Source of the DNA: Candidatus Peregrinibacteria bacterium RIFOXYB2_FULL_33_20
Lineage (GTDB): Bacteria; Patescibacteriota; Gracilibacteria; UBA1369; GWF2-33-10
Reading direction: 5' to 3'
Assembly (NCBI GenBank): GCA_001788835.1
Contig: MFXK01000017.1
Span: 1 to 42,284 of the forward strand
Length of the DNA: 42,284 nt
The notes beneath the pieces were generated by a model. The model was not told where the DNA came from. It did not search any database and saw nothing but the letters and a program-made list of their open reading frames with translations. The position numbers were made by a program, and so were the translations under genes. Of the stretch, positions 8,133-16,385 are shown in pieces. The first letter of the stretch is position 1, and each line of letters begins with the position of its first letter.

Positions 8133-8167
8133 CTGCCATCTGTCATCTATTAACTACCAGCTCAAAT
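8133..8167. repeat. Heptamer run abutting the ruvA start
   Basis: Five units in register: CTGCCAT, CTGTCAT, CTATTAA, CTACCAG, CTCAAAT. The last unit contains the first two bases of the ruvA ATG (8166). Confidence 0.65.
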
Positions 8168-8750
8168 GATCTCCTATCTTTCCGGTACGGTTATTCATAT
8201 AGATATTAAATATTTTATCTTAAATGTTAACGGAGTTGGTTATCAGGTTTTTGCTAACAATGAAACAATTTCAAATATACAATTAGATCAGGAGCTAAAA
8301 TTTTTTATTTACACTTCAGTCAAAGAAGATGCCATAAATTTATATGGATTTAAAACGCTTGATGAGCTTAATTTTTTCAAACAACTGATCTCAGTTTCAG
8401 GCGTGGGTCCAAAAACAGCGCTAGAAATATTAAATCAGCCTATTAATCTCATTAAAACCGCCATTTTCACTGGAGATTCAGCCTTTTTATCCAAAACACC
8501 CGGCATTGGCAAAAAAACCGCTGAAAGATTAATTCTGGAATTAAAAAATAAAATTGAAATCGATACTTTATCAAGCCTACCGAAAAATTTAAACAAAGAT
8601 AATCAAGAAGCTCAGGAATTGAAAGAAGCCATTGAAGCCTTAGAAAATTTAGGATATAAACGCTATGAAATCACCAAAACTTTTCAACAAATACCTACTG
8701 ACCTAAAAGACACTGAAAATATGATCAAATGGTTCTTAAGTAAAATATGA
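8166..8750 (+). CDS. ruvA: Holliday junction branch migration protein RuvA
   Basis: Tetrameric junction-binding subunit of the RuvAB motor in homologous recombination. 194 residues, normal. The N-terminal OB domain (MISYLSGTVIHIDIKYFIL...NGVGYQVF) is followed by two helix-hairpin-helix motifs (FKQLISVSGVGPKTALEIL and LSKTPGIGKKTAERLILELK) and a C-terminal RuvB-binding domain (EAIEALENLGYKRYE). It ends in ATGA, overlapping the start of the peptidase gene, so the two are translationally coupled. ruvC lies 7 kb downstream and ruvB is not in the window. Confidence 0.96.
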   Translation: MISYLSGTVIHIDIKYFILNVNGVGYQVFANNETISNIQLDQELKFFIYTSVKEDAINLYGFKTLDELNFFKQLISVSGVGPKTALEILNQPINLIKTAIFTGDSAFLSKTPGIGKKTAERLILELKNKIEIDTLSSLPKNLNKDNQEAQELKEAIEALENLGYKRYEITKTFQQIPTDLKDTENMIKWFLSKI

Positions 8751-9832
8751 CTAAAAATATTCTTATTACCAATCCAATAAATGTCCGCTACCTAACTTCC
8801 TTTTGCGGCAGTTTCGGGCAGATCTTAATCACAAAGAAAAAAATCTATCTCCTCACTGATCCACGTTATTTTGATTATGCCAAAACTCTTTTAAAAAATA
8901 AAAACAAATCTGAAAATTCTGATCAGTCCAAAATAACAATTATTTGTGCCAAAAAATCCACTTACCCCAAAACCCTCCAACATCTTCTCAAAAAACATCA
9001 AATCCAAAAACTTTATTTTGAACCAAACCACTTAACTGTTGCAGAATTAACAAAGCTAAAAAAAAATTTATCACTACCCACTACCCACTTATCACTTCTT
9101 CCCCTGCCATCGCAAAATTCCATCGAGAACCTCCGTTGCCAAAAAACTAAAGAAGAAATTTCCCTGCTTCAAAAATCTCAACAAATCAATGAAAACATTT
9201 TGCAAATAATTGTCAAAAATCTCAAAAATGGTCTAACGGAAAAAGCCATCGCTTGGCAAATCAAAGAATTAGCTTTTCAAAACAAATGCGAGGATTTGGC
9301 CTTTGAACCGATTGTGGCGTTTGGCAAAAATTCAGCCATCCCTCATCATCACAATACTGACAAAAAATTCAGCAAGGGAGACATAATCCTGATTGACATG
9401 GGCGTAAAATATCAAGGCTATTGCTCTGACATGACCAGAACTTTTTTTACTAAAAAACCCAGCCAAATTGAACAAAATATTTATTCAATAGTTCTGGAAG
9501 CGCAAGAAAAAACTATAAATGAGGCCAAAGTCGGTTTTAATTGTACTAAACTAGATGCTATCGCTAGAAATAGCATTAAAAAGCATGGCTATAAAAAATA
9601 TTTCACTCATGGCAGTGGACACGGTATTGGTTTAAATATCCATGAATATCCTTCGCTATCAGAGAAAAGCCTTGACATTGCTCCAATCAATGCCGTTATC
9701 ACCATTGAACCTGGCATTTACTTATCAAATCAATTTGGCATCAGAATTGAGGATATGATTTTGCTCACAGAAAATGGCGTCACCAGTCTCACCAAATTTC
9801 CAAAAAAAATAAAAGAAATTTGCATTTTTTGA
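8747..9832 (+). CDS. M24 family Xaa-Pro aminopeptidase
   Basis: Cytosolic metallopeptidase that removes residues preceding proline. 361 residues: a creatinase-like N-terminal domain (about 1-115) and a pita-bread catalytic domain. All five metal ligands are visible: two Asp in LIDMGVKYQGYCSDMTRTF, His in THGSGHGIGLNIHEYP, Glu in ITIEPGIYL and Glu in GIRIEDMILL. The ATG overlaps the ruvA stop (ATGA). A run of four heptamers (9072-9099) is embedded in the linker between the domains and encodes SLPTTHLSLLPL, apparently tolerated there. PepP versus PepQ cannot be decided here. Confidence 0.92.
   Translation: MTKNILITNPINVRYLTSFCGSFGQILITKKKIYLLTDPRYFDYAKTLLKNKNKSENSDQSKITIICAKKSTYPKTLQHLLKKHQIQKLYFEPNHLTVAELTKLKKNLSLPTTHLSLLPLPSQNSIENLRCQKTKEEISLLQKSQQINENILQIIVKNLKNGLTEKAIAWQIKELAFQNKCEDLAFEPIVAFGKNSAIPHHHNTDKKFSKGDIILIDMGVKYQGYCSDMTRTFFTKKPSQIEQNIYSIVLEAQEKTINEAKVGFNCTKLDAIARNSIKKHGYKKYFTHGSGHGIGLNIHEYPSLSEKSLDIAPINAVITIEPGIYLSNQFGIRIEDMILLTENGVTSLTKFPKKIKEICIF
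9072..9099. repeat. Heptamer run inside the peptidase coding sequence
   Basis: CACTACC, CACTACC, CACTTAT, CACTTCT in perfect period-7 register, 28 bp, translated in the interdomain linker of the M24 peptidase. Confidence 0.65.
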
Positions 9833-9882
9833 TAAACAAAATATTATTTAAAAGCTCTATTCTTAATTTCTGAAAATATTTT

Positions 9883-11541
9883 ATGGCTAACAAAAAATTT
9901 ACGATTCTGGGTGCGCTCATTTTATTTTCACTAACTTTCTCCGCTTGTTTCCAGAACATTGAACCTGAAAACCAAAGCCCCACAGAAATTATCGACAAAA
10001 CAGAACAAACTCTCTCTGGCACTTTGAAATATTTAGGCTCTATCGGCTACAAAAATGCCCATTATTTTCTACAACTGGCTGATGATTCCGTGATTTATGT
10101 AATATATGACGACAATCAATTAACACAATTCCAAGATCTTCCTGTAGACGTAACGGGTTTTTTCGCCCAAAAAGAGAATGACAACGGCGATAAAGCAATT
10201 TTCGCCATTGAGAAAATCAGCTTAGCCCAAAAAGAAACAGAAAATAGCGATACTAAAAATACTAATCAGATTTACGAGTATCTAAATCCGGTTTTAGGTG
10301 TAAAATTCAAATTTAACAGCCATTGGGTGCTAAAAACGGAAACAACTGTCTCAGTCACGTTAAGATATGAAAATTTCAGCACAACTGACAATCCCGAATC
10401 AATATCTGCCTTGCCATTTTTCAGCATTAATTTACTGCCTGATACTTTGGATGTAAATAGCGAAGAAGATCAAAATCAACCTAATGACGCAGAAAACACG
10501 ACCTCTTTTTCTCCTTTATATCAATATGTTTTAGCCAAAAATCCCAATACCGCTCTTTATGAAGTTAAAATCGGTCCTGACAATCTTAATGGTGTCAAAG
10601 TAGAAAGTTCAAATTTTAACACCACTGTTTATCTGCAAAGAATCAAACAAATCTACAGATTAGAATTCCAAAATCCTAATTCTGCGCAATTTGTTAATGT
10701 AAAAAATGATTTTTCTGATCTTTTAAACAACTTTCAATTCATCGCCATCAATGCTTCCGCTCCGAGCCAAACTACTGAAATTACTAATAACAATCAAACC
10801 GACAGCTCGATCTCCAACAGTCTTGCGAATAATAATGCTGAGGAAAACACTCCCCAGACAAGTAATCCTGAGCCAAGTACGCCTGAAATAACGAACTATG
10901 ATTATGATAATCTCATCAAACAAATTTCAACATCATTCAACACCGTCTTCTCTGATTTTATTAAAGGAGATTTCAAAATTTTGAGATATGAATTTATTAA
11001 GAACAAAAGTTATGCATATGTTGTATATCAAGATGAGGAAGGTATGAAAAAAATTTTATTAAGCTATGATCCTTCAAATTCTAGTATTTTAAAAGAAGAA
11101 GCTTATTACCAAGAAGGCTCAACTACTGATTGGACACTCTCAAACGGTACTGACAGTGTTACCAATGATCAAAAAGAAATTTATGAAATTTCCAGCGAAG
11201 GCCAAACAACAAAAACTTTGGACTTACAAGAAGGCTATAGTTTTTTTGAAAGCCAGACTTATGGGTTCAAGATGCAATATCCCAAATCATGGTACTTTTC
11301 TTCTTTAGGCGCTGGCTCTTATGGTTTTGCTGATCAACCAATAGAAAATAGCAACCAAATTCTTACCCTAAAAATTGTCTCCGGATCAATTGAAGATAAT
11401 ATTTCTAAAACCCAAACCTCCGCTGACTTAACCATTTTATACGCCAAAAGAAACGATACGGAAAGCTATGAATTGTCAGGTCCAGGCAAATACAAAGATC
11501 AAATGCAGATCATGATCGAAAGTATTGTAAATAAAAACTGA
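9883..11541 (+). CDS. Putative lipoprotein with PsbP-like C-terminal region
   Basis: 552 residues. The N-terminal signal peptide ends in a lipobox-like LTFSAC with Cys22 as the likely lipidated residue. After it comes a compact beta region (about 45-105) ending with DLPVDVTGFFAQKEN, resembling a small OB-like domain. Two segments with YLNPVLGVKFKFNSHWVLK and QTYGFKMQYPKSWYFSSLG follow; the phrase YGFxxxYPxxW is typical of PsbP/MOG1-like domains on bacterial lipoproteins. They are separated by a low-complexity Asn/Ser/Thr/Glu linker (about 285-340). No enzyme motif seen. It probably faces the outside of the cell; the function is unknown. Confidence 0.6.
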   Translation: MANKKFTILGALILFSLTFSACFQNIEPENQSPTEIIDKTEQTLSGTLKYLGSIGYKNAHYFLQLADDSVIYVIYDDNQLTQFQDLPVDVTGFFAQKENDNGDKAIFAIEKISLAQKETENSDTKNTNQIYEYLNPVLGVKFKFNSHWVLKTETTVSVTLRYENFSTTDNPESISALPFFSINLLPDTLDVNSEEDQNQPNDAENTTSFSPLYQYVLAKNPNTALYEVKIGPDNLNGVKVESSNFNTTVYLQRIKQIYRLEFQNPNSAQFVNVKNDFSDLLNNFQFIAINASAPSQTTEITNNNQTDSSISNSLANNNAEENTPQTSNPEPSTPEITNYDYDNLIKQISTSFNTVFSDFIKGDFKILRYEFIKNKSYAYVVYQDEEGMKKILLSYDPSNSSILKEEAYYQEGSTTDWTLSNGTDSVTNDQKEIYEISSEGQTTKTLDLQEGYSFFESQTYGFKMQYPKSWYFSSLGAGSYGFADQPIENSNQILTLKIVSGSIEDNISKTQTSADLTILYAKRNDTESYELSGPGKYKDQMQIMIESIVNKN

Positions 11542-11563
11542 AAAAAATATTTTTAATCCAAAT

Positions 11564-11917
11564 ATGCCAGAAACCCCCCAAATTCATGAAGAAGAAATAG
11601 AAGCACAATGTCCAGAAATCACTGAAGCAGATGTACTTCTAGCACTCAAAATAGAAGAATTAGATGAAAATGCCAAAGAAGTTCTATCAAGATGGTTAAA
11701 ACAAGAAGAAGAAAAAATAGAAGCCTCATTTAGAGATGAGGCTTATGAATATGCCAAAATAGACCTTACTATCAGACTGGCACGTTTATACTATGAATCT
11801 AGTTATTACGTTGCCGCAAAGGACAGTTTTGAAGCGGCTAGATATGAAGCTGAAGGTTTCAGATTAGATGAACTTGCTCAGGCAATCTCAAATGAAGAAG
11901 ATGAAAAACAGATATAA
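11564..11917 (+). CDS. Small acidic helical protein, 117 aa
   Basis: Not recognised. Strongly acidic, predicted mostly helical, no signal peptide. The segment AKIDLTIRLARLYYESSYYVAAKDSFEAARYEAEGF has the spacing of a tetratricopeptide hairpin (small residues at A, Y-x-x-A positions). It follows the lipoprotein gene by 22 bp, so probably the same transcript, and ends tail-to-tail with the DUF3467-like gene. Confidence 0.55.
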   Translation: MPETPQIHEEEIEAQCPEITEADVLLALKIEELDENAKEVLSRWLKQEEEKIEASFRDEAYEYAKIDLTIRLARLYYESSYYVAAKDSFEAARYEAEGFRLDELAQAISNEEDEKQI

Positions 11918-11983
11918 CCATCCTTATTTACTCTTTGCAATAAAACCTTCATTTAAATATTCAATATTCCACCTTCTTAATTC

Positions 11984-12334
11984 TTACGCTTGTTTCCCTT
12001 CATTCGGAATAGCTTGTCCAGCTTGTTGTTGATTTTGCATTTGACTGACTTTGTCCTGATAAGTTTTCAAGGCATTTTGAAGAAGTCCAATCATAGAGTA
12101 AGCAGTCTGATGAGTCATATATAGATTACCTACAATACTAACTGTAACAGGATTTTGTCCACCACTGCCAGCTTTAGTTACTCCAAGTTGTAAAGTTACT
12201 TCATTGGTAGTGATATTTGCTGAAACAGCATTAATATATTTATCAAACATATCTTTTGCTTCTTCGACCTTAATATTTGGTTGTTGCGTCCCAGCAACTC
12301 CATCCTGTATAGGATTGGCTGATTGATCTGCCAT
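11984..12334 (-). CDS. DUF3467-like small protein
   Basis: 116 residues. A central beta pattern is followed by VTVSIVGNLYMTHQTAYSMIGLLQNALKTYQDKV. This matches the DUF3467 arrangement (strand with a V-S-R-I-like segment, then S/T-PxHA-xxLxxALxxNIxxYE). Termini are Gln/Pro-rich and disordered. DUF3467 proteins are widespread, small and uncharacterised. Assignment is by remembered pattern, so moderate. Convergent with the acidic protein gene, upstream gap shared with the tRNA. Confidence 0.5.
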   Translation of the reverse strand: MADQSANPIQDGVAGTQQPNIKVEEAKDMFDKYINAVSANITTNEVTLQLGVTKAGSGGQNPVTVSIVGNLYMTHQTAYSMIGLLQNALKTYQDKVSQMQNQQQAGQAIPNEGKQA

Positions 12335-12433
12335 ACTTTTTTATATTAAAAAATAAATTCACATTTAAATTATATCATAAAATAACTATTTATTAAAAAG
12401 TTTTTCATTTTTTAACAAATTTCAACAAAAATC

Positions 12434-12462
12434 TTGAGTTTCAAAATCATCTTTGCTATCTT
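12434..12462 (+). promoter_or_regulatory. Possible promoter of tRNA-Ile
   Basis: TTGAGT (12434-12439), 17-bp spacer, TATCTT (12457-12462), about 45 bp before the tRNA. A heptamer run lies between it and the tRNA and would be in the 5' leader. Both boxes match only 4/6. Confidence 0.35.
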
Positions 12463-12474
12463 TTTGAAGCGTAA

Positions 12475-12495
12475 TTCAAAATTCAAAATTCAAAA
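12475..12495. repeat. Heptamer run (TTCAAAA)x3 upstream of tRNA-Ile
   Basis: Three perfect TTCAAAA units ending 12 bp before the tRNA 5' end; same unit as at 4825. Confidence 0.8.
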
Positions 12496-12507
12496 TTTTC
12501 ATAATCA

Positions 12508-12584
12508 GGGCGATTAGCTCAGTTGGTTAGAGCGCTACACTGATAATGTAGAGGTCCGTGGTTCAAGTCCACGATCGCCCACCA
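12508..12584 (+). tRNA. tRNA-Ile (anticodon GAT)
   Basis: A full cloverleaf can be folded: acceptor stem GGGCGAT paired with ATCGCCC, D stem GCTC/GAGC, anticodon stem CTACA/TGTAG with loop CTGATAA (anticodon GAT), T arm CGTGG-TTCAAGT-CCACG, discriminator A and a genome-encoded CCA end (12582-12584). 77 nt, no intron. It stands alone, not in a tRNA cluster or rRNA operon within this window. Confidence 0.98.
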
Positions 12585-12658
12585 GTTCCATTTTTTGCGG
12601 GACTAGTTACTAAAAAACCTTAATTCTTATAATTGGCCTCTGTTTTTTCAAAATAATT

Positions 12659-12686
12659 TTGTATTTAAATTAAAGTCGTGTATAAT
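12659..12686 (+). promoter_or_regulatory. Promoter of the coiled-coil protein gene
   Basis: TTGTAT (12659-12664), 16-bp spacer, perfect TATAAT (12681-12686), 33 bp before the ATG at 12720. Confidence 0.6.
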
Positions 12687-12719
12687 ATAAATCGTTAAAT
12701 TTTTTTGTTATAAAATACT

Positions 12720-13262
12720 ATGGCAGACGATCAAAATCAGAGTTTTGGCTCTACAGGAGGTCAAATACCACAAGGAGTAAATCCTGTGCCACCGCAACAA
12801 AATCCATTTGGAGCAAGTCCATTACCTCAGGGAGCTAAACCTCAACAACAAGCATCTGGCAATACTACAGGTTATGTGTTCGGTCAAATCGCCGACAAAG
12901 TTATGGTAGAAAATCCCCCTAAAATACCTGTTCCTGAACACTCAAATACCAATTTTGATGAAAAACGTTTTATCAGAGATTTGATGGGATCAATTTCTCT
13001 TCTTTGGCAAGAAAAAGCCAAAATCATTGAAAGCATACCAAAACTCAGCCAATACCAAATTGATGAATTATGCAGAATTCTAGAAGAGGAAACCACTAAG
13101 TTTCAGGAATTATCAAAAGAACACGGTGATCAATTAATGCAACTTGAACAGAAACATATTGATGAGTTCAGACAAATCGAATCTCTATTTGCTGAAGAAG
13201 ATGAAGAAGATAAATCTGCACAGCAAGCAGAAGAAATCAAGAAAAATCTTGGTTTAAGCTAG
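12720..13262 (+). CDS. Hypothetical protein with disordered N-terminus and coiled coil, 180 aa
   Basis: Not recognised. Residues 1-60 are Gln/Pro/Gly-rich and probably disordered. About 80-115 form a helical segment (EKRFIRDLMGSISLLWQEKAKIIESIPKLSQYQIDEL). The rest is a charged coiled coil rich in Glu/Gln/Leu. No signal peptide. It has its own good promoter and is followed after 11 bp by the peptide-binding protein gene, so the two may be co-transcribed. Confidence 0.6.
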   Translation: MADDQNQSFGSTGGQIPQGVNPVPPQQNPFGASPLPQGAKPQQQASGNTTGYVFGQIADKVMVENPPKIPVPEHSNTNFDEKRFIRDLMGSISLLWQEKAKIIESIPKLSQYQIDELCRILEEETTKFQELSKEHGDQLMQLEQKHIDEFRQIESLFAEEDEEDKSAQQAEEIKKNLGLS

Positions 13263-13273
13263 GCTAAACTTTT

Positions 13274-14824
13274 ATGTCGAAATTTTTTAAAATCGCCAAT
13301 ATTGAGTTATTTATACTCATATTTTTTGGGATAATAATTATTTGCGTCATATTAGTAGAATATTTTCTGCAGGGATTGATTAGTAATCATATCAATAAAT
13401 TGATCTTTAACGATAACCAAGAAGATCAAACCATTACTATTGCTTATCCCATAAATTTTCCCACCCTAGATCCTTTATCTTTTGATTCTGTAGAAAGAAG
13501 CATCTTATCTAATGTATTTGAACCTCTGGTAAAATTTGACGCCTATCTGGAAATCAAACCAGCTTTAGCTTCAAGCTGGGGACTTTTGGATGATCATAAA
13601 ACCTGGGAATTCAAATTAAGGCAAAAAGTCAAATTTAACAATGACGAAAACTTCACAGCCGTTAACGTGGTCAATACTTTCAATACCATAAAAAAATCTT
13701 CTAGCGATTTAAAAAATTTCATCAGCAATATTAATCAGATCGAAATAATTGACGATTATAATCTTAATTTTATTTTAAAAACCGAAGATCCTTTTTTCTT
13801 ATCAAAACTCAGCACAATTTTAATCTTTCTCTCCGGCCCAAACAATCAATATTATGGCACTGGAGCATACTCCATCGATAGCTATACAAACGATACTGTT
13901 AAATTGACAGTCAACAACAATTATTACGATATCAAGCCTAATTTCCAAAATATGATTTTTACGACCATAAGAGCTCCGGAAGAACGACTAAAAACTTTAG
14001 AAAAAGACACAGCAGATATCGTCGTAAATCTACCAGTTAATTTCCCTGACAGTTTGATCAGCCAGTCCAAGGTTGAAGTAATTTCTTTCCCGGCTTTAAT
14101 TAATTACTTTTTAGGGTTTAACACCCAAAATAATTATTTGAGCAACTTAAACATCAGAAAAGCCATAATCTTAAGCATTGATAAAACACAAATTGCCGCC
14201 CTTGCTGCTAGTAATATTGCTGAAGCTAACCAATTTTCCTCACCTGGTGTGTTTGGTTTTAACCCAAACATTGGAGAAACCAAGGTTAATTTGGATTTAG
14301 CCAAGATCATGATGGAAAAAGAAACTGCTTACAAAAGAATTTCTTTAAACCTTGATTTGCCGGTAGGATTAGAAGCGGTTGGCGATTATTTAAAAAATGA
14401 GTTTTTTAAAATCGGCTTAGACTTAAATTTAAATTACCACAGTGAAGATGACTTATTAGACGTTATCAAAAAAGGCCAAACCGAGTTATATTTGCTAGCC
14501 TGGAAACACGAACTTGGCGATATGAATGATTTTTATATCAATATGGTTCATAGCCGCTCTAATAATTTCGGAACCTATAACGCCAATTATTATAACAATA
14601 AAACTGTTGATCAATTAATTGAAACCGCCGAAAAAACTATTGATGATAAAAAAAGACAAAAAATGTTTCAAGATGTGATGACTTACATTGTAGAGAAAGA
14701 TCCTTTTGGTCTACCGCTATTTAACGCCAAAATTATTTATGGCGTTTCCCATAAAATCAAATTTCAGCCAAGATATGACGGCTATATTATTGGTAGCGAA
14801 ATTGGCTTAAATGAGTTAAAATAA
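13274..14824 (+). CDS. Membrane-anchored ABC transporter substrate-binding protein, family 5 (peptide)
   Basis: 516 residues. An uncleaved N-terminal membrane segment (about 8-32, LFILIFFGIIIICVILVEYFL) replaces the usual lipobox. The mature part has the SBP_bac_5 features: IAYPINFPTLDPLSFDSVERSILSNVFEPLV near the start, FKLRQKVKFNNDENFTAVNVVNTF, and NIRKAIILSIDKTQIAAL. Family members capture oligopeptides outside the membrane and deliver them to Dpp/Opp permeases. No permease or ATPase gene is adjacent, so the transporter partner must be elsewhere or the protein acts otherwise. It is followed after 18 bp by pyk. Confidence 0.88.
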   Translation: MSKFFKIANIELFILIFFGIIIICVILVEYFLQGLISNHINKLIFNDNQEDQTITIAYPINFPTLDPLSFDSVERSILSNVFEPLVKFDAYLEIKPALASSWGLLDDHKTWEFKLRQKVKFNNDENFTAVNVVNTFNTIKKSSSDLKNFISNINQIEIIDDYNLNFILKTEDPFFLSKLSTILIFLSGPNNQYYGTGAYSIDSYTNDTVKLTVNNNYYDIKPNFQNMIFTTIRAPEERLKTLEKDTADIVVNLPVNFPDSLISQSKVEVISFPALINYFLGFNTQNNYLSNLNIRKAIILSIDKTQIAALAASNIAEANQFSSPGVFGFNPNIGETKVNLDLAKIMMEKETAYKRISLNLDLPVGLEAVGDYLKNEFFKIGLDLNLNYHSEDDLLDVIKKGQTELYLLAWKHELGDMNDFYINMVHSRSNNFGTYNANYYNNKTVDQLIETAEKTIDDKKRQKMFQDVMTYIVEKDPFGLPLFNAKIIYGVSHKIKFQPRYDGYIIGSEIGLNELK

Positions 14825-14842
14825 TATGACAACTATATTATT

Positions 14843-15907
14843 ATGAAAAAAACAAAAATCATTTGCACGCTTGGTCCCAAAAGCGACTCAAAAACCGAAA
14901 TCAAAAGATTAGTCCAGGCTGGTATGGATATTGGCAGATTAAATTTTTCTCATGGGAACTACGAACATCATGCAAAAATGATCCACAGTATCAGGAAAGT
15001 TTCTAAAGAATTAAAAAAAGAAATCCCAATCATCGTTGATTTACAAGGACCGAAAATCCGTCTCGGCAAAATTTCAGACCGCGGCTTAACTATTAAGCGT
15101 GGTCAAATTATTGTTTTAACTACGCATAATGCAAATCGCAAATCGCAAATCATAAAGATTCCTATCCAATATAATTCCCTGCCATCAGAAATTAAGACTG
15201 GCGAAAGTATACTGATCGATGATGGGCTCATTGAACTGTTAGTTTTATCCAAAAACAAAACCGATATTAAATGCAAAGTAATTATTGGCGGTAAAATTAG
15301 CAGTAACAAAGGTATAAATGTGCCAGACACTAATTTAAAAAAAATTTCCACCATTACCAATAAGGATAAAGAAGATCTAAAATTCGTCTTAAAATTTCAT
15401 CCAGAATACGTTGCTTTGTCATTTACCAAAAACGCTCAAGATATTGCAGATTTAAAAAAATTTATCGAAAAAGAACTGATGTTAACCTACAACGCTCAGC
15501 AAATTAAAAAAAAATTGCCAAAAATTATTGCCAAAATTGAATGTCAACAAGGCGTTAATCATCTGGAAGAAATTACTGAAGTTGCTGATGAACTGATGGT
15601 TGCCAGAGGTGACTTAGCAGTGGAAGTTGGCGATGAAAAAGTACCTATTCTCCAGCAAAAAATAATTAACTTATCTCATAAATATGGGAAAACGGCAATT
15701 GTTGCCACGCAAATGTTATCCTCTATGGTAAACAATCCTAGACCAACTAGGGCTGAAGTATCTGATATCGCCACCGCTGTCTTCGAAAATGCTGATAAAA
15801 TCATGCTCTCCAATGAAAGCTCAGTGGGAAAATTTGCTGTCAAAGCCGTACAAATAATGACCAAAACTATTAAAGAAGTGGAAAAATATGATAATCCTTG
15901 GCGTTGA
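14843..15907 (+). CDS. pyk: Pyruvate kinase lacking the C-terminal domain
   Basis: Final ATP-forming enzyme of glycolysis (PEP + ADP to pyruvate + ATP). 354 residues against about 470 usually. The (beta/alpha)8 A domain with lid B domain is complete: KIICTLGPKS, GMDIGRLNFSHG, DLQGPKIRLG, the lysine/metal segment KIIAKIECQQGVNHLEEI and MVARGDLAVEVG, ATQMLSSM and the ENADKIMLSNESSVG end. It stops before the C domain that binds allosteric effectors. A run of three GCAAATC heptamers (15131-15151) adds seven codons in the B domain. The last 20 bp overlap ruvC, so the short end is genuine. Confidence 0.93.
   Translation: MKKTKIICTLGPKSDSKTEIKRLVQAGMDIGRLNFSHGNYEHHAKMIHSIRKVSKELKKEIPIIVDLQGPKIRLGKISDRGLTIKRGQIIVLTTHNANRKSQIIKIPIQYNSLPSEIKTGESILIDDGLIELLVLSKNKTDIKCKVIIGGKISSNKGINVPDTNLKKISTITNKDKEDLKFVLKFHPEYVALSFTKNAQDIADLKKFIEKELMLTYNAQQIKKKLPKIIAKIECQQGVNHLEEITEVADELMVARGDLAVEVGDEKVPILQQKIINLSHKYGKTAIVATQMLSSMVNNPRPTRAEVSDIATAVFENADKIMLSNESSVGKFAVKAVQIMTKTIKEVEKYDNPWR
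15131..15151. repeat. Heptamer run (GCAAATC)x3 inside pyk
   Basis: Three perfect GCAAATC copies, exactly 21 bp and so frame-neutral, within the B-domain coding region (about residues 97-103). Confidence 0.75.
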
Positions 15908-16367
15908 TCCCGGCACTGCCACTACTGGTTTTGGCATCATTGAAACATCAGAACATGACCTTAAATTAGTCGATTATGGATGTATATCAACCAAAGCTAA
16001 TCTCAAACTTGAAGATCGCCTGAATCAAATATATGAAGACCTAGAAAACTTAATTATAGAATTTAAGCCGGAATTGGCAGGTATTGAAGAAATATTCTTC
16101 ACCAAAAACATTAAAACCGCTATTTCTGTGTCCCATGCTCGCGGCGTAATAATGCAAACCATTACTAAACATCATATCCCTATTCTGACTTTCACCCCCA
16201 CCCAAATCAAATCAGCCATCACTGGGTATGGCAAAGCTGATAAGCATCAGGTGCAAACCATGTCCAAAATGATTTTAAATTTGGACAAAATCCCTAAGCC
16301 TGATGATGCCGCCGATGCTTTGGCTATTGCAATTTGCTGCGCAAACAATTTAAATAGATATGAATAA
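15888..16367 (+). CDS. ruvC: Holliday junction resolvase RuvC
   Basis: Dimeric RNase H-fold endonuclease that cuts Holliday junctions. 159 residues, normal. The catalytic carboxylates are visible: Asp7 in ILGVDPGTATTGFG, Glu in LAGIEEIFFTKN, and the Asp pair in KPDDAADALAIAICCA. The ATG overlaps the end of pyk by 20 bp in another frame, implying coupled translation. Confidence 0.96.
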   Translation: MIILGVDPGTATTGFGIIETSEHDLKLVDYGCISTKANLKLEDRLNQIYEDLENLIIEFKPELAGIEEIFFTKNIKTAISVSHARGVIMQTITKHHIPILTFTPTQIKSAITGYGKADKHQVQTMSKMILNLDKIPKPDDAADALAIAICCANNLNRYE

Positions 16368-16385
16368 AAAATTATTTTTGTTTTA

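Noticed and set aside
12585-12620. Terminator after tRNA-Ile (AGTTCC...GGGACT)
   Set aside because: The T-run lies in the loop rather than after the stem, so it does not fit an intrinsic terminator.
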